From assembly GCF_022605165.1 (NCBI RefSeq), contig NC_063072.1, positions 2,728,001 to 2,792,000 of the forward strand: a stretch of DNA of 64,000 bases, written 5' to 3'. Below the pieces are notes generated by a model, which saw only the letters and a list, made by a program, of their open reading frames with translations, made no database searches and was not told the origin of the DNA. Positions 32,814 through 43,400 of the stretch are shown in pieces. Numbering within the stretch: position 1 is the stretch's first letter; each line of letters opens with the position of its first letter. The position numbers and the translations under genes were made by a program. This DNA comes from Purpureocillium takamizusanense. Taxonomy: Eukaryota; Ascomycota; Sordariomycetes; Hypocreales; Ophiocordycipitaceae.

Positions 32814-34140
32814 ATGGCCTCCTCCGCGGCGCCGACTTCGGCTTCGGCCTCGGCCCCAACCACCACCACCACCACCGGCACCGCCAACCCCGACGTCGCC
32901 GCAAAGACCGACGAGCGCAGGAAAAAGGCCAAGCCTCCGGCTATACGGTATCCCTTTTGGTTCGGCGGCAGCGCCAGCAGCATGGCCGCCTGCGTCACGC
33001 ATCCGCTTGATCTGGGTACGTTCTTCTTCCTTTGCGCAAAGTCGTTTACATTACCTAGAACCACTTGCTAACCGCGACGACGCGAACAGTAAAGGTACGC
33101 ACGCATACGAAGACGGGCGAGCGCGCATGCACGCACGCACGCTCGCTCGCGCACCCGCACAGACAAAACCAAAAACATGCCTGTTGGCCATGGCTCGTCA
33201 CGCTCCTCCGACTAATAAACACATAAACTTACCAAACCCCAACCGCGCGAATAGGTCCGTCTGCAGATGCGCAAGGGCGACGCGCCCAAGAACATGAGCG
33301 GCACCTTCGTCCACATCGTCAAAAACGACGGCCCGCTCGCCCTCTACAGCGGCATCTCCGCCTCCCTCCTGCGCCAGCTCACCTACTCGACGGTCCGCTT
33401 CGGCGTCTACGAGGAGCTCAAGGCGCGATACGCGCGCACCCTGCCGCCCGGCCGCGAGCCCGCCTTCCCCGCCCTCATGGCCATGGCCATGGGCTCCGGC
33501 TTCCTCGGCGGCGTCGCCGGCAACTTCGCCGACGTCCTCAACGTCCGCATGCAGCACGACGCCGCCCTGCCCCCCGCCGAGCGCCGCAACTACCGCCACG
33601 CCGTCGATGGCATGGCCCGCATGGCCCGCGAGGAGGGCCCCCTGAGCTTCTTCCGCGGGTGGCTCCCCAACAGCAGCCGCGCCGCCGTCATGACCGCCGG
33701 CCAGCTCGCCACCTACGACACCTTCAAGCGCCTGCTCATGACCTACACCCCTATGGGCGACAACCTCACCACCCACTTCGCCGCCTCCTTCCTCGCCGGC
33801 CTGGCCGCTGCCACCGCCACCAGCCCCATCGACGTCATCAAGACCCGCGTCATGTCTTCGGCCCACCACCAGAGCATCCTCCGCGTCGTCGGCGACGCCT
33901 ACAAGGCCGACGGCATAGGCTGGATGTTCAAGGGCTGGGTCCCCAGCTTCCTGCGCTTAGGGCCGTGAGTTGTCCCCCTTTATTTTCTTCCCCATATCAT
34001 GGCGCAAGCCATACACTTTCTTTCTTTCTAGGTGTTCTAACAGTCCCCCAACCAGGCACACCATTTGCACATTCATCTTCCTAGAGATGCACCGCAAAGC
34101 ATATAGACAGGTCAAGGGCATCGACGAGCGCAAGCTGTGA
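32814..34140 (+). CDS. DIC1: Mitochondrial dicarboxylate-type carrier with 5-nt microexon
   Basis: An inner-membrane solute carrier, probably exchanging dicarboxylates for phosphate. Exons are 32814-33015, 33090-33094, 33255-33964 and 34056-34140, giving 333 residues in phase throughout. After a Thr/Ser/Ala-rich N-terminus, IRYPFWFGGSASSMAACVTHPLDL begins the first of three carrier repeats and is typical of DIC1. The signature Px[D/E]xx[K/R]x[K/R] reads PLDLVKVRLQ only if the 5-nt exon TAAAG is included, flanked by CAG and GTACGC. The second repeat has NFADVLNVRMQ, and the third has SPIDVIKTRVM. The last exon completes RLGPHT, the usual carrier ending. Introns are 74, 160 and 91 nt, the first with a perfect GCTAAC branch point. 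The exact substrate is inferred from resemblance. Confidence 0.9.
33090..33094 (+). other. 5-nt microexon (TAAAG)
   Basis: Lies between GCGAACAG and GTACGC. It supplies the Val-Lys codons of the carrier signature (G + TA, AAG). Without it the frame shifts and the signature is lost. Confidence 0.8.
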
Positions 34141-34576
34141 TTTTCTTCCTTAGCACCATCCACCCTGCGGTTGTTCATTTTGTTGTTCTGTAATTTCTCC
34201 CTCATGGTGTCGGGGACCGCGCATGTATAGACGGCGTTGCGATTTAGACGGGCGACAATGCATAAAACGGCTTTACTGTACGGCAGATTGACTTTCTGCA
34301 TCTTCTGACGCGGACATTCATAACATTCAAAAAAGGCCGTGGAATAGACAAGCGAAGGCACCGCTTGATTAGAGAATACGCATAGACTTACAAGCGCACG
34401 CAATGTATCCGCCATCCGCGAGCGTTGCTTCCGGGCGCCGCGTGCACGGATCATATCTACCCCGTCCGTGGTTCCCAGTTTAGTTTACAAAGGCCCTTGG
34501 AAGCATACCAGACCGCGCCGACCCAATTTTCGAGACCGCCCACCGCCCGAGCGCCCCGGCCCCCCAAACGCCAAAC
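34141..34576. other. Intergenic, convergent 3' flanks
   Basis: Between the carrier (+) and RPB3 (-). No supported gene. Confidence 0.5.
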
Positions 34577-35820
34577 TCACTGCCACGACGGCTGACCGTA
34601 CGGCGTGGTGCTCCCATACGAGCCTCCTCCACCGTACGACGTGCCTGCTCCGCCCCCGTACGCGGTGCCAGCCCCTCCGTACGACGTGCCCGGCGCGCCG
34701 CCGTAAGCCGTGTTGCCGCCGCCGTAGGCCGTCATGTTGCCGCCGTACGGAGTCGTATAACCCTGATCCTGCCAGGGAGTGGTGCCGCCGTCCATATTCA
34801 TGTCTGGACTCCGCGGGCCGTCCATGTCGGCGTCTTCACCACCGTATTTCTTCGGGTCGAGACCCTTGAGAAGCGCGCCAATCTTCTGCTGGAGAACTCT
34901 TATTCCTCCTTGCACAATTTGGTCGGGCTCCATGGTCCCGGACGCCTCCACCTCAAAGTAGAACCGCTCCGGCATGGCATCGTAGTTGAACGCTTCGCCT
35001 TCCTGCAGGGGCTCTTCCCACTCCGCGTACTTGCTCTTCGGCCTGATTACATACCGTTAGCCTTGGTCGCGGCGAGGCGGTAGGATGGAGTGCTCTGCTG
35101 CGGCGGCTTACCATTCCTTCTGGGGGTCGGTATTGTTCTCGTACCATAGGTCGAGGTGGTGCAGCTTGTTGTGCGGATCGTACTCGAAGCCAACGGCAGA
35201 CGTAGGCATCCATTTTGCGTGCTCTTTGGCGATACCCTTCTTGGCGATGCATGACAGCTTCAGTTCTTGGCCCTCGCGAAGCTTAGCGATGAGGCACCCG
35301 AGTCCCTCGGGGTCGGTTATGACGGGGCTGCCGACAGAGCTCGCGTGGCGGCCGTCGACGACGAGGTCACGCGCGTACACCTTCATAATCTGATCGCTCG
35401 TGCACTTGGCGTGCAGGGTCAGCGTGACGCTGCACTGCTCACAGTACTGCTCACAGTCGCAGTCGCGCGAGTAGTTGAGCTCGTTGACGCCCTTGGAGCT
35501 AAGCGGGATGAGGCCCAGCCTGTGCGCGATGAATTCGTCAGCCAATACGGAGTTGTTGACCTCGACCTCGACCAGGTCGATGGCAATGGTCGGCACTTCG
35601 GCTTGGATGATGCGACGTATCGAGTTGGCGAAGGAGAGGTTCGTCTTGGAAAGCTCAAAGTCGACGCGCGTGCTGTCGGCCTGGACTCCTTGTCAGCCAA
35701 CTTTTCTCCAAAACACAATGCAGATGCGTGCCATAGGGGCTCCCGTACCGCTGAGATCTTTACTTGGGGCTGCTCTGGCTCCCCATCCATCACCATCGGG
35801 TCGTAGTCCATACCGTCCAT
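34577..35820 (-). CDS. RPB3: RNA polymerase II subunit RPB3 with Gly/Tyr-rich tail
   Basis: Core assembly subunit of RNA polymerase II that pairs with RPB11 in the nucleus. Exons are 35820-35749, 35680-35112 and 35042-34577, coding for 368 residues; both introns (68 and 69 nt) are GT-AG and in phase. Family blocks are [44 protein letters not shown] and a Cys cluster ([10 protein letters not shown]) that binds zinc in the family. [22 protein letters not shown] and [12 protein letters not shown] follow. The C-terminal stretch of about 55 residues is a low-complexity repeat of YGGG, TAYGG and TSYGG units ending TPYGQPSWQ. From memory this tail is longer and more repetitive than in yeast. The divergent SOF1 gene begins 507 bp away. 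Confidence 0.97.
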
Positions 35821-36326
35821 CTCGGCCGCTCAGACCGGTCGCGGCTGCGACCGTGACTTGTTCCGCTCGCAGGGAGCCCTTAGTCGGATCGCGCACCGTG
35901 TCGTTTCTCGATTTTGTTATCGTCGTAGTAGTTGTAGTCGTCGGGTGCGCGGCAGTCGTCGCGAGTCGCGAGTCGCGAGGGTGAAGGCGTGAAGGCGTGA
36001 AGGCGTGAAAGAAGTTGGGGTGAGAGGAAGGCTTGCCAGGATGTGGCAGGCGGCGCTTCAAGTCCCTGGGAAAGAGATCCCTTGCGGTTGCCCGCACAGC
36101 GCCACGGTGCCTTAGTCAGCACCGGCTTATCGCCTTGCAGCGACACCCGATAAGCAAAAAAATATCCCCCGCCAAACTGCCCAACCTCAACTCACATTGG
36201 GAAATTTCGGAACCTCAATTCCTGGACCGATCTCGCTCGCTTCGACGGCACATCTCATTGCTCGCTGCCCACCCTGCCCCCCGGTTGACGATTGCCAGCA
36301 CCGTTGCGGCCGCAGCGACGCCCGAC
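35821..36326. promoter_or_regulatory. Divergent promoter region RPB3/SOF1
   Basis: Shared 5' region of two core genes. A GTGAAGGC direct repeat lies at about 35980-36008. No gene. Confidence 0.5.
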
Positions 36327-37664
36327 ATGAAGATCAAGGCCCTCAGCCGGTCCGTGGCGTCCCACCAGGCGCCCGGGTCCGACGTGGCCAAGCAGCCGCG
36401 CAACCTCGACTCGGCGCTGCACCCGTTCGAGCGCGCCCGCGAGTACCAGCGCGCCGTCAACGCCGTCAAGCTCGAGCGAATGCATGCCGCGCCGTTCGTC
36501 GCCCAGCTCGGCCGTGGGCACGTCGACGGCGTCTACTCCATCGCCAAGGACCCCAATTCGCTACAGCGCTTCGCCAGCGGGAGTGGCGACGGCGTCGTCA
36601 AGGTCTGGGACCTGACGGACAGGGACGAGGTCTGGCACACGAGCGCCCACGAGAACATCGTCAAGGGTCTCGAGTGGACGCGCGACCAGAAGCTCCTGAC
36701 GTGTGCCGCCGACCGCACCGTCAAGCTGTTCGATCCGTACAACACGCCCAGCGAGGCCGCGCCCATCTCGTCGTGGCTCGGATCCGGCGCCTTTACCAGC
36801 CTGTCCCACCACCGCTCGAAGAACGCCTTCGCCGCCGCTTCCAGCGTCATTTCTATATACGACCTCGAGAAGCACACCGCCGCGCCAGAAGTACTGCACT
36901 GGCCCACCTCGACCGACACCATCACCAATGTCGCCTTCAACTATGTCGAGACGTCCGTCCTCGCCTCCTGCTCCACCGACCGCTCCGTCGTCATCTACGA
37001 CCTGCGCACCTCGACTCCCGTCACCAAGACCATCCTCAACTTCGCCACCAACCGCATCGCCTGGTCCCCCATGGAGGCCTTCAATCTCGCCACCGCCTCC
37101 GAGGACCACAACCTCTACCTCTTCGACATGCGCCGCTTCGACCGCGCCCTCAACGTCCTCAAGGACCATGTTGCCGCCGTCATGGACGTCGAGTTCTCCC
37201 CCACCGGCGAGGAGCTCGTCTCCGCCTCGTGGGACCGCACTGTCCGCCTTTGGAAACGCGACCAGGGCCACTCCCGCGACATCTACCACACCAAGCGCAT
37301 GCAGCGCGTCATGGCCGCCCGCTGGACCCCCGACAACAAGTACATCCTGTCCGGTTCCGATGACGGCAACATCCGCCTCTGGCGCGCAAACGCCTCGGAG
37401 CGCCAGGGTGTCAAGTCGGCCCGTCACCGCCAAGCACTCGAGTACAACGAGGCTCTCGTCAACCGCTACTCTCACATGCCCGAGGTCCGCCGCATCAAGC
37501 GCCATCGCCACATTCCCAAGGTCCTCAAGAAGGCCGCCGAGATCAAGTCCCAGGAGATCAAGAGCATCAAGCGCAAGGAGGAGAACGAGCGCCGGCACAC
37601 CAAGAAGCAGTTCGAGCGGCGCAAGAGCGAAAGACAAAAGATGGTGCTGGCAAAGGAGAAATAG
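36327..37664 (+). CDS. SOF1: WD40 protein SOF1 (DCAF13), 18S rRNA processing
   Basis: Nucleolar component of the U3 snoRNP/SSU processome, needed for 18S rRNA maturation. A single exon codes for 445 residues. The N-terminal MKIKALSRS and ALHPFERAREYQRAVNAVKLERMHAAPF are diagnostic. Seven WD-type repeats follow, among them GHVDGVYSIAKDP, GDGVVKVWDL, AADRTVKLFDPYN, STDRSVVIYDLRT, SWDRTVRLWKRDQGHSRDIYHTKRM (shown in parts) and SGSDDGNIRLWRANASE. The C-terminal Sof1 domain has VRRIKRHRHIPKVLKKAAEI, followed by a highly basic Lys/Arg/Glu helix ending MVLAKEK. The upstream open frame is continuous, but the ATG at 36327 gives exactly the family N-terminus. Length and domain order match the family. 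Confidence 0.97.
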   Translation: MKIKALSRSVASHQAPGSDVAKQPRNLDSALHPFERAREYQRAVNAVKLERMHAAPFVAQLGRGHVDGVYSIAKDPNSLQRFASGSGDGVVKVWDLTDRDEVWHTSAHENIVKGLEWTRDQKLLTCAADRTVKLFDPYNTPSEAAPISSWLGSGAFTSLSHHRSKNAFAAASSVISIYDLEKHTAAPEVLHWPTSTDTITNVAFNYVETSVLASCSTDRSVVIYDLRTSTPVTKTILNFATNRIAWSPMEAFNLATASEDHNLYLFDMRRFDRALNVLKDHVAAVMDVEFSPTGEELVSASWDRTVRLWKRDQGHSRDIYHTKRMQRVMAARWTPDNKYILSGSDDGNIRLWRANASERQGVKSARHRQALEYNEALVNRYSHMPEVRRIKRHRHIPKVLKKAAEIKSQEIKSIKRKEENERRHTKKQFERRKSERQKMVLAKEK

Positions 37665-38334
37665 AAAAATCCCGGCTTGGTCTTTGCTTTTCTTGGCTGC
37701 AAATCTGGTGATACGCATGGCACGGCGTTAAGGATCGCAATTTTTATATAGGAAGCCTTCGTGGGGCCCTTGATATCTGAACAGCACTTGCAGCTACTCG
37801 GTGGCGTAGTTGCTCGAGACACAGAAGAGGTAGTCATACATAATGATATCGCAAATTCTCGTCACATGTTCGCCTCAGTGACAAGCAGCGAAAGCCGTGA
37901 ACTGCGCTCCCCGCGCGCACAAGTAGACCACGGTTAGATGACACCAGTTCGCAGTTACCGTCTCTTGGACCACCCATATACCCCCGGCAATGTAGTCGTC
38001 GCATATCACAGGTTTCCGATAGTAAACGCCGAGTGAAGTGACTGAGTGAACCCGCTGCCGCATTGACACGCAAATCACGCACCGCTGTCCTTGAATCAAC
38101 GCACGCAACCGGCCTAAGCCTCCCAGCTCTGGGAACGTCGTGAACATGAGACGTCTTTCGTGTCTGCTGCCGTGGACCCCGTCTAAAAGCAATCCATCTC
38201 CTGAAACTAAACGCCGGTGCTAATTCTCACAGTAGTGCGACAGTGTTGATTGTTTGCTGTTGTACACGCTCCAGACGAAAAAAATCTTTATCAGGTCGTA
38301 AAATCATGTGTGGTGGGTATCGTGATTTGGCAGT
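37665..38334. other. Intergenic, convergent 3' flanks
   Basis: Between SOF1 (+) and the PFK-2/FBPase-2 gene (-). No supported gene. Confidence 0.5.
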
Positions 38335-40426
38335 TCAAACGCTGCCGCGAGTGGCCTTCTGTGGCTTATAGTTGGGCAGCTCTTCGAACCAGCCGCGGGC
38401 TTCGTCGTATTTGTAGGCGTGAAAGGCGATTCCGTACGGCTTTGGCTCAATCGAGTAAAGCATTCCCAGTGGAACGTCCATGTCGGTAATGTCCTCGCGA
38501 GTCAGGTCCATGAAGTACGCCATGAGGACGCGACACACCGAGCGGTGCCCGATGATGAGCAAATGCTCCGTGATGCGCTCAATCTCCCGGACCATGTCGC
38601 GCAGGCGGCTGATAACCTGCAAGTAACCCTCGCCACCGACGCCCGGGTAGATGTAGTTGAGCTTGTCCTGAGATCGCCTGTGAAACTCTTCGGGATACTT
38701 CTTGGCGATCTCTTGGTAGGTCATGCCCTCAAATTGGCCGGAGTTAAGTTCGTTGAGCATTTCCCAATTCTTGACGTCGTAATCGTCATCAGCATCAAAA
38801 TACTCGGCAGTCTCGACGCTTCGCTGAAGCATTGATGTCCAGACGCAAAAGTTCTTCTCGTCAAGATCCCGATTCATATCGGGGTACGGAGGGGTGTTGT
38901 CACCAGGCTGAGGAGGAAATGTAGCCTGGGCCATCTTGCTTTTCTGCTCCATAAGCCACTCCTTTCTCTTTTGAGTGATGAAGCGGTAGAGGGCGAGGCC
39001 GTAGCAGTGGCCGCGTTCCGTCAGCGGCGAATTGCCACCGAGCTTGCCCAGCTCATTGTCGATACTTTGCCCGTGTCGTGTAATCCAAATCTGTCGGGGA
39101 GCAAGGTTGAAGCTGGAGAGATACGTGCTAATTCCGCCGCTCAAGAAGCCCTTGAGCCTGTGCTGCACAAGCTTGCGGCCCACATCAACCATCTAGAAGA
39201 TCTGTTAATCCTTGACAAATCGGAAAGACGGCGGCAAATGACCAACCTGAATGTATTGCAGGTCATGGTCCTCCTCATAGTCCCCGAGGGGCACATAGGC
39301 GCTGGCATACGCGGCAACTCGGGCCTTGAAGTCTTCGAGGGACTTCAAAGGGTCCTTGTCGCGGTAGTCAGGACCCGAGAGCTTGAGGCGCATGTTGGCT
39401 TCGAGGAGGTGCTGGTCCCTGCAGATACTTTCAATGAAAAGGATGCCGAGCTTAGGTTCGCGCTCCCTGATGCGTTCAACAATGTGCTGCCTCCGCTCCA
39501 GGGTACTATTGGTAGCGTCCAAGATTCCAACAGCGCCTCCCTGGTTCAGGAGGTAGTCCAGCAGCTCGTCCAACGTTTCCATCGCAACTTGGTCCCGTAG
39601 GGCGGACGCCTTTGCATTCTTAGGGTCGAAGAACTTGGCTGACTGGTCAGCATCCTGGTCCACACTAGGACTGTCGAGGTTGAGCGTCGTAGGCTCCGAC
39701 GTTGCAGGGCTGAGCTCCTCAGCTGGAGGAGGAAGACCGTTGAGCAGAATCTTGGCGGCGCGAACAGGCGGATCGAGGCAGTCGGGCTCGGGTGCCAACT
39801 TGGCCTTTGCTGAGACTTTAATTCCAGCGGCGTGTCGCCTTCTATTTCCAACGTTGAAGATCCTCGAATCGTGCTGCTGCCATGAGAGGTAGCGCTGCAA
39901 CTTCTTGGTGATGTAAGATTTGCCACGCGCGGGCAGGCCAACCATGACGATGACTAGCTTGGCAGCAACATCACGCTGGGGGATGCGGCCGTCGGGGGAC
40001 ACGCGAGACCGCGTCATGCCGGGGATATTAAGCGTCGTCGCATGAGGACGGACTCGGGGAGTTTGACTGCCCGAATTTTGGCGCTGAGGAGGCCTGCAAA
40101 AAGTCTTTGTAAGCCACGGCTGTGGCCGGTAGGAGCGCGCCGCCGGTGAGGCACGGGTAAGTCAAGGTCGCTTACATGCGCGGAGAACTGGGTGCGGTCG
40201 AAGTGACGCTCTGGGACTGCGGCGTGTCCGTCAGGTCCTTTATGATGCGCATGGCCTGCGCCATGGCCGGGACAGGGCCTGGCGCCGACGTTGCGGGCAC
40301 CGCATAGCCGGGCGTAGGATGGCCATATCCGACAGCGGACGGCGGCAGCACAGCTAAGCTATGGTCCGGCTCCGAAGTCGTGGGCGAGGCAGTAGGTGGC
40401 GATGATGAGGCCAACGACCCGTGCAT
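38335..40426 (-). CDS. 6-phosphofructo-2-kinase/fructose-2,6-bisphosphatase
   Basis: Makes and breaks fructose 2,6-bisphosphate, the allosteric switch between glycolysis and gluconeogenesis, in the cytosol. Exons are 40426-40176, 40093-39247 and 39192-38335, giving 651 residues with phases 2 and 0. The first ~110 residues are Ser/Pro-rich and probably regulatory. The kinase part has the P-loop GLPARGKS (about 137-144), then an insertion of roughly 60 residues rich in Pro/Ser after FNVGNRRR, then DATNSTLERRQHI and FIESIC. The phosphatase part has TRHGQSIDN, with His near 406 and Gln where Glu is usual, NELNSGQFEGMTYQEIA and IGHRSVCRVLMAYF. Both active-site histidines and the candidate acid Glu remain, so phosphatase activity is plausible. 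The 5' start is uncertain: the frame extends further, but an acceptor-like TTAG lies upstream of 40426, so an extra first exon may exist. Confidence 0.95.
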
Positions 40427-43400
40427 GACAAGCTTGGCTAGGGCCGATTGCTTGGCTTGCCTCTGGCCCACGTCTAAGTCGAGGAGGAAAAAAAAATGTG
40501 AGTGACTGTTCCAAAAGAGTACAGAAGCCGCCGTGTGGGAGCGGCGAGACGAGAGTGTAAAGAGCAGATGAAGGGTAGACAAAGGTCAAGACACACCTTG
40601 TCTGGGTATGGACACTACGGCTGGCATCTGGGATGTTGGTGCAAGAGAGAAGAAAACCAAGTTGCTGGAGGTCAGGAAGGGCCGGCGGGGAGACGGGCGT
40701 GCGTGCGCCTGCCACTTGCTCTCAAACAGCCCACGTCCAGCCAAGTCAAGAGCCACCAAGGCGTGTGGGCGTTCTTGGGCGTGCAGCAGGCGTGTGCTGG
40801 GGGTGGTGGTTGTGGTGGTGGGAGGAGGATCCCTGTCCAATGACGTCCAAGGGTTCAGCTGGGCCAGCGAAACCGGCTCGTGGGGCGACCGAATGGATGG
40901 ACGCAGTGGGGCCCTGCCCGCTGAATAAGTGGCCAAGGTACGTTGGTAGTGAGTGCCCTGAGTGCCTACCGCAGAGGGCGCAGGTGGAGCTGGACGCTTC
41001 TTCGGGCGCTGAGTTTAGGTGGTCGACGCGAGGCGCTGTCAGGCCAAAGTTAGCCCTGAAGACAGGTGAGCCTAGTGGCCCTGGACCAGTCATTGATTCC
41101 GGGGCGGGCTCCGTCGCCGTCCATGTCCGCGGGTGGCAGGCAGGGCGGACACTCACTTCACACTCACCTCACCCAGCGGAGGAGACACGCAAATTTGAAG
41201 TGCCGGTTCAGGGACCTGCGTTGGCACGCTGCTGACTCGGCGTCGGTGACCGGCGATGCCGCCTCGCTCGCTCGCACTCGACTGGGCCACGCGCAAACTG
41301 GGGCTGAGGTTCTTCCGGCGAACCCGCGTGCGAAGATGCTGTGCTGCAATGGAAGAAAAAAACGTGGCCAGATAGATGGAGTGACAGAGGGCCCCAAAAC
41401 GTGGTGCTGTGCCGGTGGGTTGTGTTGGTGCGCCGAGAAGGTGCCGTTGATGTGGACCGGAAAGCTGTGGTGGGCGAGTTTTTGGGGTGATGAGTGGGTG
41501 AGACCAGGCTCGCTTGCTGAACAAGAAGCTGGTCTGATCGAGTTGGGGGAGAACAAACGAGCTAGCGAGCGGGAGGCAATGCTGTGTGTGATATATGGGA
41601 TCGCCTTGGGTTGGTGATGGCTTTGGTGGCGCGCAAAGTGTGCGTACTTCGTATATTGTAGGTAGCCTGCGTGAACGTCGCCGCAAAAATTGACTGTCTA
41701 AAAGGCGAAAGTGCGCAATAGAGTTCACTCGGCGAGCCCACCTACTGCATAACAAGCTGTTGGAGCGCGTACTCTCATGCGGCACTGCTCCTGACTATGT
41801 TAGAATGGGGACAGAGAGCCAGGGGCGGGGAGCTCGAGGGGTTGATATTCGCAGCGGCGTTGTCAAGACTTGTTGATGATAACGGCAAGACATGCGCGGC
41901 ACTTGTGGACGCGGCGCCTCTTAAAGAAGATCCCCAACAAGAAGCCGGGCAAATGTCTGCTAATGCATCTCACACATGTTGCATCTTCACCTCACCTCTG
42001 CGACTGGGACCCCCACCTGCCCGTGTCACGGCCTGATCACCGTGGAAAGGCTGCCGCGCGCTCGAGGTTTCGGGGAGGAGGCTGTCCTGCTACGACGGGG
42101 GCGCGCGCTGAGGCGCTGATGCGCCGTCGGTCACCTCCCACGCCCGGGGCTGCACCGAGCTGTATCCGTTGGCGGTGATGAGCGAGCTGGGGCAGGCCCG
42201 GATGCTAGGGCCCCGGCCGGGGGGGCTGGCGGACGGGCATGCCCTGATGAAGCATTGGTGGATGGATGGATGACCTGGCCAGGGCCCGACTGGGGGGGGG
42301 GGGGGGGGTCCCCATCTCAAACGATCAGGGTCCAGCTCGTGAGTTGCGTACATAAAGGTACAGTACGCACTGCGAAGATGGTTGGTGTGTGCGTGTGTCG
42401 CGGTAGTCGGCAACAACAGATGCTGGGCTTGGATGAGTATCCGTTGATGAGAGCTGCCGCACCTGCATCGGGCGACGCCTGCTCCCGCGCCGCAGTCGGT
42501 CCGCTTGCCCACTTCTGTTGTACGTGGTAGGCGACTTGCAGCGGGAGTCGCGCCAGTGTGTGTTCGGTCTCGCAGCGCCTGGACGAGGACTAACAGAGCA
42601 AGCACCGCCGCTCTTGCCTTGCAGTCTGTCTGTCTGTCTGTCTGTCTTGTTGGTTGGGGGCGGGCTGGCTGCTCGATGGTCGCGGAGCGGACTTTGTGCG
42701 GAAGTGCGTCTCCCTGCCTGCCTGCCAGTCTGTCTTGCATGAACATGGAGGACATCCGTCCGGCGTCGCCTCCCTCGTCATCGGGCCTGTCCTCCGTCAT
42801 CTCCCTCCCCCAGGTTCCTTCGCTCGCCCCCGGCCCGTCACGCCCGGCGGATTCGTAGCTGCTTGCTAATGCGCACTTGCAGGCGCCCCCCCCCCCCATG
42901 CGAAGCGACCATAGGTGTGAGGAGCAAACAGTTAATCCCCGCGAGCGCGAAGACTCCATCGCGGGGAACCGCGGGCTGCAATAGAGCACGGCGCTCTGAT
43001 CGAACCGTACTTGCTCGTACGTAGTATCGCAGCTCCATTCCAGCCTCCTCTCCGATGTCGCCGCCCGACAGGCACCCCAATCGACTCATCCCCACGTGCG
43101 GACCCCGCGCCTCCAGTGGCCCGCCAGCTGCCTGCGTTAGTACTAGGTAGGTTTGCCCTGTCCTGGTGCACTACGAGCGGCGCCGCCAGTGCCGTGGCTG
43201 CTCTAGCTGCTGTTCCTCTGGTAGGTAGGTAGTACCTGGCTTGGTGCTGGTAATGGCTGCCTGTCTCCTTACTAGCTGCTACCTAACTAGTAGGTACCTA
43301 GTACGCACTAGGTACTACCTTCCACTCTGCGTGTGCCACCCCTGCAGACGCTGGACTTGGCAGTGCGGTGGCACTGATAAGACACGAGACACGCTCATGT

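Noticed and set aside
42090..42989. 299-codon open frame on the minus strand
   Set aside because: Runs through the G run at 42292 and the TCTG repeat, with low-complexity sequence and no recognisable domain.
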